Positions 8,374 to 16,740 of a DNA stretch of 41,193 nucleotides are shown in pieces. Each line of letters begins with the position of its first letter. Positions within the stretch are counted from its first letter, which is position 1. A program made the position numbers and the translations under genes. This DNA is from Comamonadaceae bacterium (GTDB lineage Bacteria; Pseudomonadota; Gammaproteobacteria; Burkholderiales; Burkholderiaceae_C), in assembly GCA_027488115.1 (NCBI GenBank), contig JAIYCG010000006.1, positions 1-41,193 on the forward strand, written 5' to 3'. The notes under the pieces are model-generated. The model had not been told where the DNA came from. It worked only from the letters and a program-made list of their open reading frames with translations, and did no database searches.

Positions 8374-9228
8374 TTAAATTAGCGTGGGATCTAATCGGTC
8401 TCTTAGCCAATCTCCAACCATGCTGACCGAGAATGTGGTAACAACGATGAAGAAGCTAGGAGCAAGCAAAATCCATGGGGCAGTTTGCAAATATTCACGG
8501 CCATACCCCACCATGTTGCCTAAGCTTGTCATGGGAGGTTGAACGCCTAATCCTAAAAAGGACAGACCCGATTCAAGCAAAATCACTTCCGGAAATGTCA
8601 GGGTGATACTGACGATAAGGGTGCTGGCAATGTTGGGCAAAATATGTTTGAAGTAAACCCGCCAAGGCGATGCGCCCAAGTCATAAACAGCTGCGGCATA
8701 ACCTTGTTCGTTGGCTGAGATAGTCAGGCCTCGTGCAATGCGTGCAGCACGCTCCCATCCGTAGAATCCCATCAATACGATGAAAAGCAGTAGGGTGTTG
8801 CCAAAAAATGCCAACACTGCAAGGGCAATGATCATGAAGGGCATAGAGGCTTGAAAGTCAACTAAAACCAAGACCAACTGTTCTACCCAGCCCCTAAAAT
8901 GGGCCGCCAAAAATCCCAAACCTATTCCTATTGCTGCAGAGATCAAGGTGCTACTGAAAGCCACCAACAAACTGATCCGAATTGAATAGAGAAGTCTTGA
9001 TAAGACATCTCTTCCTAATTCATCTGTTCCAAGTAAATGGTCCACATTGCCACCAAAAAATACAGGAGGGAGCAATCGATCTGATAAATTTAATTTGGTG
9101 TAAGCGTATGGCGCGATGAAATCTGCAGAGAATGCGACGACAACCATGAAGGTGAGCCATGTCAAACAAATCAATACCAAAAGTGGCAAAGCTTTAAATT
9201 CAGTGCGCCAAAATTTAGATGTCATCAT
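8374..9228 (-). CDS. Dpp/Opp-type ABC transporter permease (DppC-like)
   Basis: This 284-residue inner-membrane permease has five to six predicted membrane helices. The N-terminal DppC/OppC signature GTDELGRDVLSRL is present, as is the ATPase-contacting EAA loop around YAAAVYDLGASPWRVYFKHI. It pairs with the DppB-like permease encoded 14 nt upstream. Two adjacent Met codons (9228 and 9225) are possible starts. The family carries peptides, glutathione, nickel or opines; the co-transcribed phosphonate monoester hydrolase suggests a phosphorus ester here (inference). Confidence 0.9.
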   Translation of the reverse strand: MMTSKFWRTEFKALPLLVLICLTWLTFMVVVAFSADFIAPYAYTKLNLSDRLLPPVFFGGNVDHLLGTDELGRDVLSRLLYSIRISLLVAFSSTLISAAIGIGLGFLAAHFRGWVEQLVLVLVDFQASMPFMIIALAVLAFFGNTLLLFIVLMGFYGWERAARIARGLTISANEQGYAAAVYDLGASPWRVYFKHILPNIASTLIVSITLTFPEVILLESGLSFLGLGVQPPMTSLGNMVGYGREYLQTAPWILLAPSFFIVVTTFSVSMVGDWLRDRLDPTLI

Positions 9229-9242
9229 TTTTCAGCTTAGGA

Positions 9243-10160
9243 CTAAGATTTGCGCACGCGGGGATCTACCCATCCGTACAAAGCATCTACCAATAAATTA
9301 GAGCAGACCATGGTTGTTCCAACTAGCAAGAGTAAACACTGAACGACAGCCAGATCTCTGTTGGCGACAGATGTCACCAACAATCTACCCACGCCAGGCC
9401 ATGAAAAAACGCTTTCAACTACCACAGCACCTGCAATAAGACTTCCCACCATAAAACCTATGACTGTCAAAGTGGGAATGGCAGCGTTCGGCATTGCATG
9501 GTGTTTGACAACCAAGCGCCATTTCAGTCCTTTTGCACTCGCTGTTCGAATGTAGGGTTGCCCCATCACTTCTAGCATGGCTGAGCGTGTAAACCTTGCC
9601 AAGACGGCTGCCCCCCCAAAACTCAATGTGACGACTGGCAATATGATGTGTTTGAAGCTACTGTCACCGCCGCTTGGAAGCCAGCCCAATGACACTGAAA
9701 ATATCAAAACAAGTACCAACCCCAAAACAAAACTTGGCACAGTGTGGCCAGCAATTGAAAGGCTGATCAGTGCACGATCTATCCAGCTGTTTCGGTAAAG
9801 GGCAGCCATCACCCCTGCAGGAATTCCGATGATCAGTTTTAAGAAAAATGCAGGTATGGCCAATGTCAAAGTTGCAGGAATTCTGGAAATAACCAATTCC
9901 ATTGCAGGACTTTTATCTCTCATCGAATAGCCAAAGTTGCCTTGTAATAGATTTCCTAAAAAGCCAAGGTACTGATCCCAAAGGGGGGCATCAAGACCCC
10001 AACTTTTTCGAAACGCATCAAGCGCCTCGGGTGGCGCATCAGGCGACATGATCAAAATGGCAGGGTCACCAGTCATTCTCAGAATAAAGAACGAGAACGT
10101 CAGTATCAAGAAAAGCGTGAAGCCAGCCCTTCCTAGCCGAGTGACAAAATAATTCAACAT
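9243..10160 (-). CDS. Dpp/Opp-type ABC transporter permease (DppB-like)
   Basis: This 305-residue permease has the typical DppB start (MLNYFVTRLGRAGFTLFLIL), a long periplasmic loop after the first helix, and LLQGNFGYSMRDKSP. The EAA loop is YIRTASAKGLKWRLVVKHH and the C-terminus is GWVDPRVRKS. Its ATG overlaps the end of the preceding ATPase gene by 7 nt, so translation is probably coupled. Together with the next gene it would form the membrane channel of the importer. Confidence 0.9.
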   Translation of the reverse strand: MLNYFVTRLGRAGFTLFLILTFSFFILRMTGDPAILIMSPDAPPEALDAFRKSWGLDAPLWDQYLGFLGNLLQGNFGYSMRDKSPAMELVISRIPATLTLAIPAFFLKLIIGIPAGVMAALYRNSWIDRALISLSIAGHTVPSFVLGLVLVLIFSVSLGWLPSGGDSSFKHIILPVVTLSFGGAAVLARFTRSAMLEVMGQPYIRTASAKGLKWRLVVKHHAMPNAAIPTLTVIGFMVGSLIAGAVVVESVFSWPGVGRLLVTSVANRDLAVVQCLLLLVGTTMVCSNLLVDALYGWVDPRVRKS

Positions 10161-11149
10161 GCCGCATCCATGGTGATCAGATGACAGGCAGCCAAATGTT
10201 GATCATTGATTTGAGTCAATTGAGGTTGACTTTCGAAACAAACGGGCATTGCTTTGTGACATCTAGGCGCAAATGAACACCCCGGTTTCAAAAATAATGG
10301 ATTAGGTGGATCTCCTTGCAGCAAAACCCGCCCATGATTTTTTCGATGAATCACAGAAGGGATCGCAGAGATAAGAGCTTGAGAATAGGGGTGTTGCGGC
10401 GATTTAAATAAGACCTCTGGAGGCGCTTGCTCCACAATTTTGCCCAAGTACATCACAGCAACGTTGTGGCTCACTTGCCTGACAACCTTGAGGTCGTGGC
10501 TGATAAACAAACTTGCAATCCCATATTTGTCTTGAACATCTTGCAACAAATTGATAACTTGAGCTTGAATAGAAACATCGAGTGCCGAAACGGGTTCATC
10601 ACAAACCAGTAATTTGGGACTCAATATCATGGCCCTTGCTAAAACAACGCGTTGTCTTTGTCCGCCAGAAAGTTCATGCGGGTATCTGTGCCAATGGGTA
10701 CTCGATAAACCAAGTTCCCCTAATAAATTTTGAGCTTTTTCAATTTGCGTGTGTGTTTCTTCAATTTGATGAATCTTGAGTGGCTCTGTGACTTGATCAA
10801 TGACTTTCAACCTTCTGTCCAACGCGCCTAACGGATTTTGATAGACCATTTGCATGCGCTTGCGAGTCGATCGCCATTCCGCATTTCGTGTTGCTGATAT
10901 TTCTCGACCCTCAAATACGATGCTTCCCGTCGTTGGCTTCAATAAACCTAACACCAAACGCGCTGCCGTCGTTTTGCCACACCCAGACTCACCCACCAAG
11001 CCCAAAGTTCGACCTTCATTCAAGTTAAACGAAATACCATCAACTGCCCGCAAGCTTGCGCTGCGGTTGATCCATCCGCCAGTGACTGGCACTTCAAAGT
11101 GTTTGGTCAGCTGGTTAACTTGCAGCAGATTGGTCAATGAGGTGCTCAT
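10154..11149 (-). CDS. Dpp/Opp-type ABC transporter ATPase (DppF-like)
   Basis: This nucleotide-binding subunit has 331 residues. Walker A is GESGCGKTTA, the ABC signature is SGGQRQRVVLARA, and Walker B is LLVCDEPVSALD. The C-terminal oligopeptide-type extension carries the family's cysteine pattern (GCSFAPRCHKAMPVC). I start it at the ATG at 11149, which overlaps the stop of the preceding ATPase gene as ATGA; an upstream in-frame GTG at 11167 would overlap more and is less likely. It would work as a heterodimer with the DppD-like ATPase. Confidence 0.9.
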   Translation of the reverse strand: MSTSLTNLLQVNQLTKHFEVPVTGGWINRSASLRAVDGISFNLNEGRTLGLVGESGCGKTTAARLVLGLLKPTTGSIVFEGREISATRNAEWRSTRKRMQMVYQNPLGALDRRLKVIDQVTEPLKIHQIEETHTQIEKAQNLLGELGLSSTHWHRYPHELSGGQRQRVVLARAMILSPKLLVCDEPVSALDVSIQAQVINLLQDVQDKYGIASLFISHDLKVVRQVSHNVAVMYLGKIVEQAPPEVLFKSPQHPYSQALISAIPSVIHRKNHGRVLLQGDPPNPLFLKPGCSFAPRCHKAMPVCFESQPQLTQINDQHLAACHLITMDAAC

Positions 11150-12156
11150 CTGATGGGGTGGAAACACGCCACTTGATTAGAGTTTCCAGAGGGCATCATT
11201 GGAGGTATGGCCGATCGACAATTGGTTTGTGAGCGTTGGCACCGCGGCTCAAAACTGCAACCCGTTGTCAGACTCCCAGGCTCGGGTACTTGACCAGCAA
11301 TTGCTTTTAACCGCCCAACAGGTGTATCAAATTCGGGGATTGAGTCAATCAAGCCGCGCGTGTAAGGGTGTTGACCCACCCTAAAAATGTCACCTGCATC
11401 TGCAACTTCAATTGTTCGACCCGCATACATGACCATCACACGATCACATTGTTGGGCGATGACACTAAGATCGTGTGAAATGAGGACCATCGCCATTTTC
11501 GTTTCGCGCCGGACTTCGCTAAGAAGATCTAGTATTTGAGCTTGGATAGTGACGTCAAGAGCGGTTGTTGGCTCATCGGCTATCAACAACTCTGGTTCGC
11601 CTGCAAGCGCCATTGCAATCATGATTCGTTGGTTCATTCCGCCAGACATTTCATGGGGGTACGACATGGCTCGTTGCTTCGCGTTTGGAATGTGAACCCG
11701 ATCCATGAGCCTGATGCTTTCGGCTGTTGCTTGCTGGCGGTTTAAAGATCTGTGAAGCATTAATGCTTCTTCTAATTGCTGACCCACTTTGTAAACTGGA
11801 TTCAGCGCTGAGGCTGGATCTTGAAAAATCATGGCGATCCGTCTGCCGCGAATTTTCGACAACTCCGCATCATTGAGTCCATGCAGCGATTGTTGCTTAA
11901 ACCAAAATTCACCTTCAACAAGAACGTGTTGACCAAGCAAACCAAGCACTGCAAGCCAAGTGACACTTTTTCCGCAGCCTGATTCACCCACCAACCCCAA
12001 GCATTCGTCAGGAAAAACATCTAGGTCAATACCATGTAGGACTCTCAAGCGGCTATCTGGTGATTGCTTGGACGGAAAACTGAGCCTTAAATTTTGAATG
12101 CTAATGAGGGGAGAAGCCAACTCAAAATGAGTTGAATTATTTGCATCCAATGTCAT
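11146..12156 (-). CDS. Dpp/Opp-type ABC transporter ATPase (DppD-like)
   Basis: This is the second nucleotide-binding subunit, 336 residues. Walker A is GESGCGKSVT, the signature is SGGMNQRIMIAMALAG, and Walker B is LLIADEPTTALD. The C-terminal oligopeptide-type segment contains GCSFEPRCQRSQTNC. The ATG overlaps the TGA of the binding-protein gene (ATGA at 12153-12156). The order binding protein, D, F, B, C differs from the A-B-C-D-F order of E. coli dpp but keeps all five parts. Confidence 0.9.
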   Translation of the reverse strand: MTLDANNSTHFELASPLISIQNLRLSFPSKQSPDSRLRVLHGIDLDVFPDECLGLVGESGCGKSVTWLAVLGLLGQHVLVEGEFWFKQQSLHGLNDAELSKIRGRRIAMIFQDPASALNPVYKVGQQLEEALMLHRSLNRQQATAESIRLMDRVHIPNAKQRAMSYPHEMSGGMNQRIMIAMALAGEPELLIADEPTTALDVTIQAQILDLLSEVRRETKMAMVLISHDLSVIAQQCDRVMVMYAGRTIEVADAGDIFRVGQHPYTRGLIDSIPEFDTPVGRLKAIAGQVPEPGSLTTGCSFEPRCQRSQTNCRSAIPPMMPSGNSNQVACFHPIR

Positions 12157-13805
12157 TGCTTGGAGCTAGGCATGCGTAGATTCGAAGCACGAAAATCCAT
12201 CGTGAAAGTTGGCGACCATTTCCATTGAATATCTTTTCGCTTGCCGTAGAACACCACATTTCGGTGCAGTACTGTGTAGGCAGGATCTTCCCGTTCTGCA
12301 ATCTCTAACATTCTGGCAAATGCACGCTGTCGATTGCCAGCATTGGTCGAAGTTTCAAGCAAAGTGGACAGGGTATTGAATTCGCTGTTGCGCCATTCAC
12401 CCATTTGTTGTTGCTGTCCATTAGGACCGTGTTGGTTCACGATTGAGCTGATGGGATCGTTAAAAGGAGCAGAATTTGACCAGTCGCGCACAGCACGTGG
12501 GCTCGTTGTTTCAAAAATTTGTCCCCAATTTTCTTTCATTTGCATCTCAACATTCAAGCCTACAGCACGCCACATTTCAGTTAAGACTTGCGCGGTTTGG
12601 ACTTGATTGGTGTAATAGTTGTTCAGCACGCGGAAGGGAATGGGTTCACCTTTATAGCCAGATTCCTTGACCAGTTTGATCGCCAAGCTCGGATCGTATT
12701 TGGGCACGGTCCAAGCCTTTTGAAACATGGGTCCGTAATATTCCCATTGCAAGCCTGCTGGAACAGATGTTCTGTCGGCCCACAAAGATTTCACAATCGC
12801 ATCACGATCAATGGCATGTGACATTGCTAATCGAATCTTTGGATTCACCAATTGCGGATGATTCTTGTCAAAGACAATGATGCGGTGATTCAAGACAGGA
12901 CCGCCGACGACTTCAAACTTAGGATTTGATTCAATCGTTTTAATTTGATCGGGTGGCACGTCAGTGACAAACTCATACTCGCCACTGAGCAGGCCATTGA
13001 CCCGTCCAGAAACTTCAGGGACTACCTGATAGCGAACTTCTTTAACAGTTGATTTCCCACCAAAATATGCCTCATGTGGAACCAAGATTAAGTAGTTGTC
13101 TGGTTTAAATTCTTTAATCTTAAAGGGGCCAGCTGCGACAGGATTTCGAGCCCAAGTTGCCCAATCTTTTGAAGCTAGAAATGCTTTTTTAGAAATAATT
13201 TCAGAAGAGCGAGCAATACGACCTTCAATCGTCATATCTGGTGCCAAATTGATAAATCGAACTGTATATTTGTCGATTACTTTTACTTGTTCCAGGGAGG
13301 GCCACATGCGTCTAGCCACTGCCGGGACTTCGGGGGGGAGGGTAACGGTTGATATTTTTGCTGCAGCAGCTGTTGTAGGGTTAGTGCTTGTTCCGATAGT
13401 GGATGCAACTTGACCGACACGAATGGGCTTCGTGTTACCAAACATGTACTCAGGCCCAAAAGTGAAGGCGACATCTTCAGAGGTCATCTCATCACCGTTG
13501 TGAAACTTAACACCTTGTCTGAGTTTTAACTCCACTGTGTAATCATCAATTCTTTTCCATGAGGTCGCTAAACCTGGCTTTAAGGATAAATCTCCTTGTC
13601 TGTCTAGTTCAATCAAACCTGCGTAGATCATTGGAAAAATTCTTGATCCAACGTTTGATTGTTCTCTCAAAGGAGTCAGAGTTCCAGAATTAGCAATTTG
13701 TTGAACTGCAACTCGAACTGAAGGTAAGCTTGTTTGCTGTGCATTGGAGATTGATACAGCAGCTGTTAGAACTGCGAGGATTGCTATTTTTTTAGAAAAG
13801 ATCAT
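12153..13805 (-). CDS. Periplasmic solute-binding protein, family 5 (Dpp/Opp type)
   Basis: This 550-residue binding protein is the first gene of the importer operon. A signal peptide of about 24 residues (MIFSKKIAILAVLTAAVSIS, then NAQ) precedes the mature domain. Typical SBP_bac_5 text includes LKPGLATSWKRIDDYTVELK, LRQGVKFHNGDEMTSEDVAF and LAMSHAIDRDAIVKSLW. I start it at the ATG at 13805, which has AGGAG about 10 nt upstream and leads straight into the signal peptide; an in-frame ATG at 13838 would add 11 residues. The ligand is unknown. The operon partner that hydrolyses phosphonate monoesters makes phosphonate esters or phosphodiesters the best guess. Confidence 0.88.
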   Translation of the reverse strand: MIFSKKIAILAVLTAAVSISNAQQTSLPSVRVAVQQIANSGTLTPLREQSNVGSRIFPMIYAGLIELDRQGDLSLKPGLATSWKRIDDYTVELKLRQGVKFHNGDEMTSEDVAFTFGPEYMFGNTKPIRVGQVASTIGTSTNPTTAAAAKISTVTLPPEVPAVARRMWPSLEQVKVIDKYTVRFINLAPDMTIEGRIARSSEIISKKAFLASKDWATWARNPVAAGPFKIKEFKPDNYLILVPHEAYFGGKSTVKEVRYQVVPEVSGRVNGLLSGEYEFVTDVPPDQIKTIESNPKFEVVGGPVLNHRIIVFDKNHPQLVNPKIRLAMSHAIDRDAIVKSLWADRTSVPAGLQWEYYGPMFQKAWTVPKYDPSLAIKLVKESGYKGEPIPFRVLNNYYTNQVQTAQVLTEMWRAVGLNVEMQMKENWGQIFETTSPRAVRDWSNSAPFNDPISSIVNQHGPNGQQQQMGEWRNSEFNTLSTLLETSTNAGNRQRAFARMLEIAEREDPAYTVLHRNVVFYGKRKDIQWKWSPTFTMDFRASNLRMPSSKQ

Positions 13806-13948
13806 GCGCTTACTGCTCCTGTAAAGTGCAGGGATCATCTCTCTCAGTTGTGAATTTTTCAGGACGCTCGGATGAATATTTCGTGACGTTGATCAGGTTG
13901 GTGTAAATTGATGACTCTTCTGTCATTGAGTAAATTAGGATGATCACG

Positions 13949-14947
13949 ATGAAGACACGACGCCACTTTCTAGTCCAATTTTTGTCTGTAACTCCTTTCA
14001 GTTTGAGTCTTCAAGCGATGGGGCAGGCTCCTGCAGTGCGCAAATCAGTGGTGGATCAAAACTGGGTTGATCCAGAACGTCAGCGAAACTTGCCTGTGCG
14101 CTTGAGATGGCCTGACGAGAATCGATTTGCAGGGCCTTGGCCAGTTGTGATCTTTTCACATGGACTTGGCGGTACTCGCGAAGGTGGATCTGTTTGGGGA
14201 GAAGCCTGGGTTGATGCTGGATTTGTGGTCGTTCACGTGCAACACACGGGAAGTGATTTCAACGCGGTACGCAGCGTCACTAGAACATTTACCGACCAAC
14301 GCGCTTTAAGAAGTCTTGCGTCGCCAGAGCAATTGATGGCACGCTTGCTGGATGTGAGTTTTGTACTCAATGAGATCGAAAAGCGTCATTCAGCCAAACA
14401 AGATCTATGGCATTTGGCCAGGCCTGCTCAGGTGGGCCTTGCTGGCCACTCATTTGGTGCGCATACAACGATGGGTATGGCAGGCCAACGTTATCCGGGT
14501 TTTGAGGGAATGAAAGAGCCACGACTTGCCTCGTTCATTGCATTCTCACCAACTGTGCCAGTCGTGGGCAGTGCTCAACGCGCATTTGAAAGATTGAGTC
14601 GTCCATTGCTTTCAATCACTGGTACGCGTGACAGCGACGTAGTGGGCGTTGGTGCCACACCTGAAAAGCGAAAGGCTGTTTTTGCAGCACTGCCATCGGG
14701 AGACAAGGCGCATCTTGTTCTCATGGATGCAGATCACATGACGTTTGCGGGTCAGGTTGGCAGTGCTGCCGAAATAGTACCCCGCGAATCGATCACAAGG
14801 GAACTGCAGCCAGAACATCATTCGCTTGTAGCCTCCATTACCACTGATTGGTGGCGAGCCACATTGAAGGCCGATTCACAAGCTCGATCAAGCTTGGAGG
14901 CGCCAAAGCACTTGGGTGCGGGTGATCTTTGGCAGCTCAAAAAATAG
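13949..14947 (+). CDS. Exported alpha/beta hydrolase (dienelactone/PAF-acetylhydrolase-like)
   Basis: This is a 332-residue hydrolase. The nucleophile elbow is GHSFGA, an oxyanion region is FSHGLGGTREG, and candidates for the remaining triad members are Asp in TGTRDSD and His in MDADHMTF. The N-terminus MKTRRHFLVQFLSVTPFSLS has twin arginines and a hydrophobic core, so export by Tat or Sec is likely. I use the ATG at 13949 because AGGA sits 8 nt before it; the ATG at 13940 overlaps that site. The gene is divergent from the importer operon across about 140 nt and ends 3 nt from the convergent GNAT gene. It may release ester-linked substrates outside the membrane for the importer, which is inference from position. 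Confidence 0.78.
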   Translation: MKTRRHFLVQFLSVTPFSLSLQAMGQAPAVRKSVVDQNWVDPERQRNLPVRLRWPDENRFAGPWPVVIFSHGLGGTREGGSVWGEAWVDAGFVVVHVQHTGSDFNAVRSVTRTFTDQRALRSLASPEQLMARLLDVSFVLNEIEKRHSAKQDLWHLARPAQVGLAGHSFGAHTTMGMAGQRYPGFEGMKEPRLASFIAFSPTVPVVGSAQRAFERLSRPLLSITGTRDSDVVGVGATPEKRKAVFAALPSGDKAHLVLMDADHMTFAGQVGSAAEIVPRESITRELQPEHHSLVASITTDWWRATLKADSQARSSLEAPKHLGAGDLWQLKK

Positions 14948-14950
14948 CGC

Positions 14951-15367
14951 CTACAGCAATTTGCCCATACTTAACGTGGGTTCAGTGGAATATCCAAGAG
15001 ACCTGTAAAAAGCGACAGTCGATTCATTGGTATCAAGTATTTGAAGTTTAACTTTCATACAGCCTAAATTCGATAGGGCAGATTCCGCATGTTGGACAAG
15101 CGAACTACCAATGCCATGGTGGCGCTTATTGGGATGGACTGAAACCGAATACAACCATCCACGGTGTCCATCGTAACCAGCCATAACTGTTCCAATAATT
15201 TGTGTGTTTTCAACAGCGACAAAAAACAAGCCATCGTTGACCGCGATTTTTTTTGAGATAGACAAGTTCGGTTCGTTGTGCGCAGTCTCATAGCCAAAAA
15301 TATGTTGCCACAGTTCAACAACTTGCAACCGGTCGCTTGTGTCATCGTAGTGACGAATCTCGTGCAT
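14951..15367 (-). CDS. GNAT family N-acetyltransferase (YpeA-like)
   Basis: This 138-residue GNAT protein has the acetyl-CoA pyrophosphate loop HPNKRHHGIGSSL (R/Q-x-x-G-x-G/A type) and the upstream strand GTVMAGYDGHRGWLYSVSV. The C-terminal strand is AFYRSLGYSTEPTLSMGK. The wording matches the E. coli YpeA type better than PhnO. Its ribosome site AAGGA overlaps the stop codon of phnN, so it is in one transcription unit with phnN and the DUF1045 gene. In E. coli, PhnO acetylates aminoalkylphosphonates within the phn operon; this gene may fill that place, but the sequence does not show it. Confidence 0.8.
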   Translation of the reverse strand: MHEIRHYDDTSDRLQVVELWQHIFGYETAHNEPNLSISKKIAVNDGLFFVAVENTQIIGTVMAGYDGHRGWLYSVSVHPNKRHHGIGSSLVQHAESALSNLGCMKVKLQILDTNESTVAFYRSLGYSTEPTLSMGKLL

Positions 15368-15375
15368 TTTTTTCC

Positions 15376-15939
15376 TTAAAAGAGTGAAATTCCAGTCCGG
15401 TTTTGCAATAAATTTTTAAGCAAAGTCAGGCTCTCTGCCAAACTGCCGTCATTTGAAATGCACAAGTCTTGTGGTTCAAGTACAAAATTTAGCGAACGAT
15501 TTAGACGATCTTCAATGACTTGTTCAGTTTCTCTTCCTCTAGAGAAAAGCCTAGCACGCAACACCTCAATGGATGCGGTAATGTGCAACACGGTAAGCAT
15601 GGGAAATTGCAGCTTAGCTTCTTCCAAATAAGCGCGGGAGCCGTTCACCAACACCCATGTACCGTCTGACATGGGAGCCAGTTCTTGATGTCGAACGCCA
15701 TAACTCAATCCATTGGCAGACCAGCTTAATGCAAATGCATTGCTTTTTTTCAGTAAATCAAAGGTATCAGCATCTACGGCTTCATGGTCTTCGTTACTCT
15801 GATCCTTATTTCTTGTGATGGTGCGCTGTGCGAAATACAAAGGTGGTGATTTTGCTGAGACAGCTATTTCTTGGCGCAGGCCATTCAGTAAGCTGTCTTT
15901 GCCTGCGCCCGATGGGCCAATGACGTAAATCAAACTCAA
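15376..15939 (-). CDS. phnN: Ribose 1,5-bisphosphate phosphokinase PhnN
   Basis: PhnN turns ribose 1,5-bisphosphate into PRPP with ATP, the last step of the C-P lyase pathway. The 187-residue protein is a guanylate-kinase-like P-loop enzyme. The P-loop is IGPSGAGKDSLL, followed by QRTITRN, WVLVNGSRAYL, VLHITASIEVLRARL and a lid segment with RGRE. The reading frame appears to begin with TTG at 15939, 2 nt after the DUF1045 stop, with GGAA about 8 nt upstream; a non-ATG start suggests low or coupled translation. It is part of the minus-strand arm of the phn divergon. Confidence 0.92.
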   Translation of the reverse strand: MSLIYVIGPSGAGKDSLLNGLRQEIAVSAKSPPLYFAQRTITRNKDQSNEDHEAVDADTFDLLKKSNAFALSWSANGLSYGVRHQELAPMSDGTWVLVNGSRAYLEEAKLQFPMLTVLHITASIEVLRARLFSRGRETEQVIEDRLNRSLNFVLEPQDLCISNDGSLAESLTLLKNLLQNRTGISLF

Positions 15940-15941
15940 TT

Positions 15942-16649
15942 TTATTTTCCAAACTCAAAACGCTCAACCCAACGGAAGTTTCCATTTTTTTGGTCCTGCG
16001 TAAACCAAGTGACGGAATCAATCAAAAGTCCATCTTCTAACAAAGGGGCGAACCAAGTTTGAGCGGCAGTTTTTAAATCTTCTTTAACCTGTTGTTCAAT
16101 ATGTTGCAATGACCCCGAAAGCGTCAAGTGAAACTGAAACTGTTCCATGACAAATGGGTAGGCCCATTCGCCAAGAAGTTCTTTTTGCCTGTCAGTCAAG
16201 TCTGCCCGAGTTCTTCTTTGAAGCTCAGATTCAGAAAGCGGTAAGGCGAAAGAATGCAGTTCACGCACACATCGCTCTGCAAACTTTTGCAAATCTGGAG
16301 AGGGTTGAGACGGCACCAAGGCTAGAAAATCTCCCAATTCAACCAATTTCAAAGGAAGATGAAATGAGGCCACCGTGTTGTGCGCCAGCTGCTTGAATGC
16401 AGCTCGCAGTTCTGCAGGACTTAGGTTTAAGTTTAATTCAAAGGGTGCTTTTAAGGTGGCATGCCATCCATAAAGTCTGGGCGTGCGTGTCAAATTCTCA
16501 AACAATTCTGAGCTGATCTTCTCAAATTTAGGTTGTTCCAGAAGAGTTAAATCGCGCGCGCATCGCCCTAACCATTGAGATCCAAGATCCCATGCCTGCG
16601 AATTGAAAGCTGGAGCGAAATAGGCTGCGTGTCGAAATGGGATGGACAT
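15942..16649 (-). CDS. DUF1045 2H-phosphoesterase-like phosphonate metabolism protein
   Basis: This 235-residue protein has the two H-x-T motifs of 2H phosphoesterases: H63-A-T65 in GWHATLKAPF and H174-L-T176 in FQFHLTLSG. It belongs to the DUF1045 family found in phosphonate operons. Members of the 2H fold open cyclic phosphates or handle 2'-5' linkages. Since no phnP is seen in this locus, it is a good candidate to hydrolyse 5-phosphoribosyl 1,2-cyclic phosphate, the C-P lyase product, to the substrate of PhnN (inference). The start is the ATG at 16649 (MSIPFRHAAYFAP), where family members usually begin; an upstream TTG at 16694 is unlikely. It is the first gene of the leftward arm. Confidence 0.88.
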   Translation of the reverse strand: MSIPFRHAAYFAPAFNSQAWDLGSQWLGRCARDLTLLEQPKFEKISSELFENLTRTPRLYGWHATLKAPFELNLNLSPAELRAAFKQLAHNTVASFHLPLKLVELGDFLALVPSQPSPDLQKFAERCVRELHSFALPLSESELQRRTRADLTDRQKELLGEWAYPFVMEQFQFHLTLSGSLQHIEQQVKEDLKTAAQTWFAPLLEDGLLIDSVTWFTQDQKNGNFRWVERFEFGK

Positions 16650-16740
16650 TGGTTGAAATATTTCAGTCACAAAAATATAACTTGCGTCACACAATTGTAA
16701 TTTTACTTTTGTAAGCTCACCCTAACACGCTACCGAAACA
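16650..16740. promoter_or_regulatory. Divergent promoter region of the phn locus
   Basis: These 91 nt separate the leftward DUF1045-phnN arm from phnG. Minus-strand TATATT (16674-16679) is a reasonable -10 for the leftward arm, giving a leader of about 18 nt. Two TTGTAA hexamers (16695-16700 and 16709-16714) lie 14 nt apart, and GTCAC occurs twice 20 nt apart. None of these repeats has the 11-nt period of a PhoB box, and I found no strong -35/-10 pair for phnG. The region must hold both promoters; the operator cannot be named. Confidence 0.5.

Noticed and set aside
8342..8410. Longer start for the monoester hydrolase
   Set aside because: It would overlap the permease gene by 37 nt and add a low-quality N-terminus; the family begins near MQQKK.
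16650..16694. Longer DUF1045 protein from a TTG at 16694
   Set aside because: It adds 15 residues unlike the family, and the ATG at 16649 gives the usual N-terminus.
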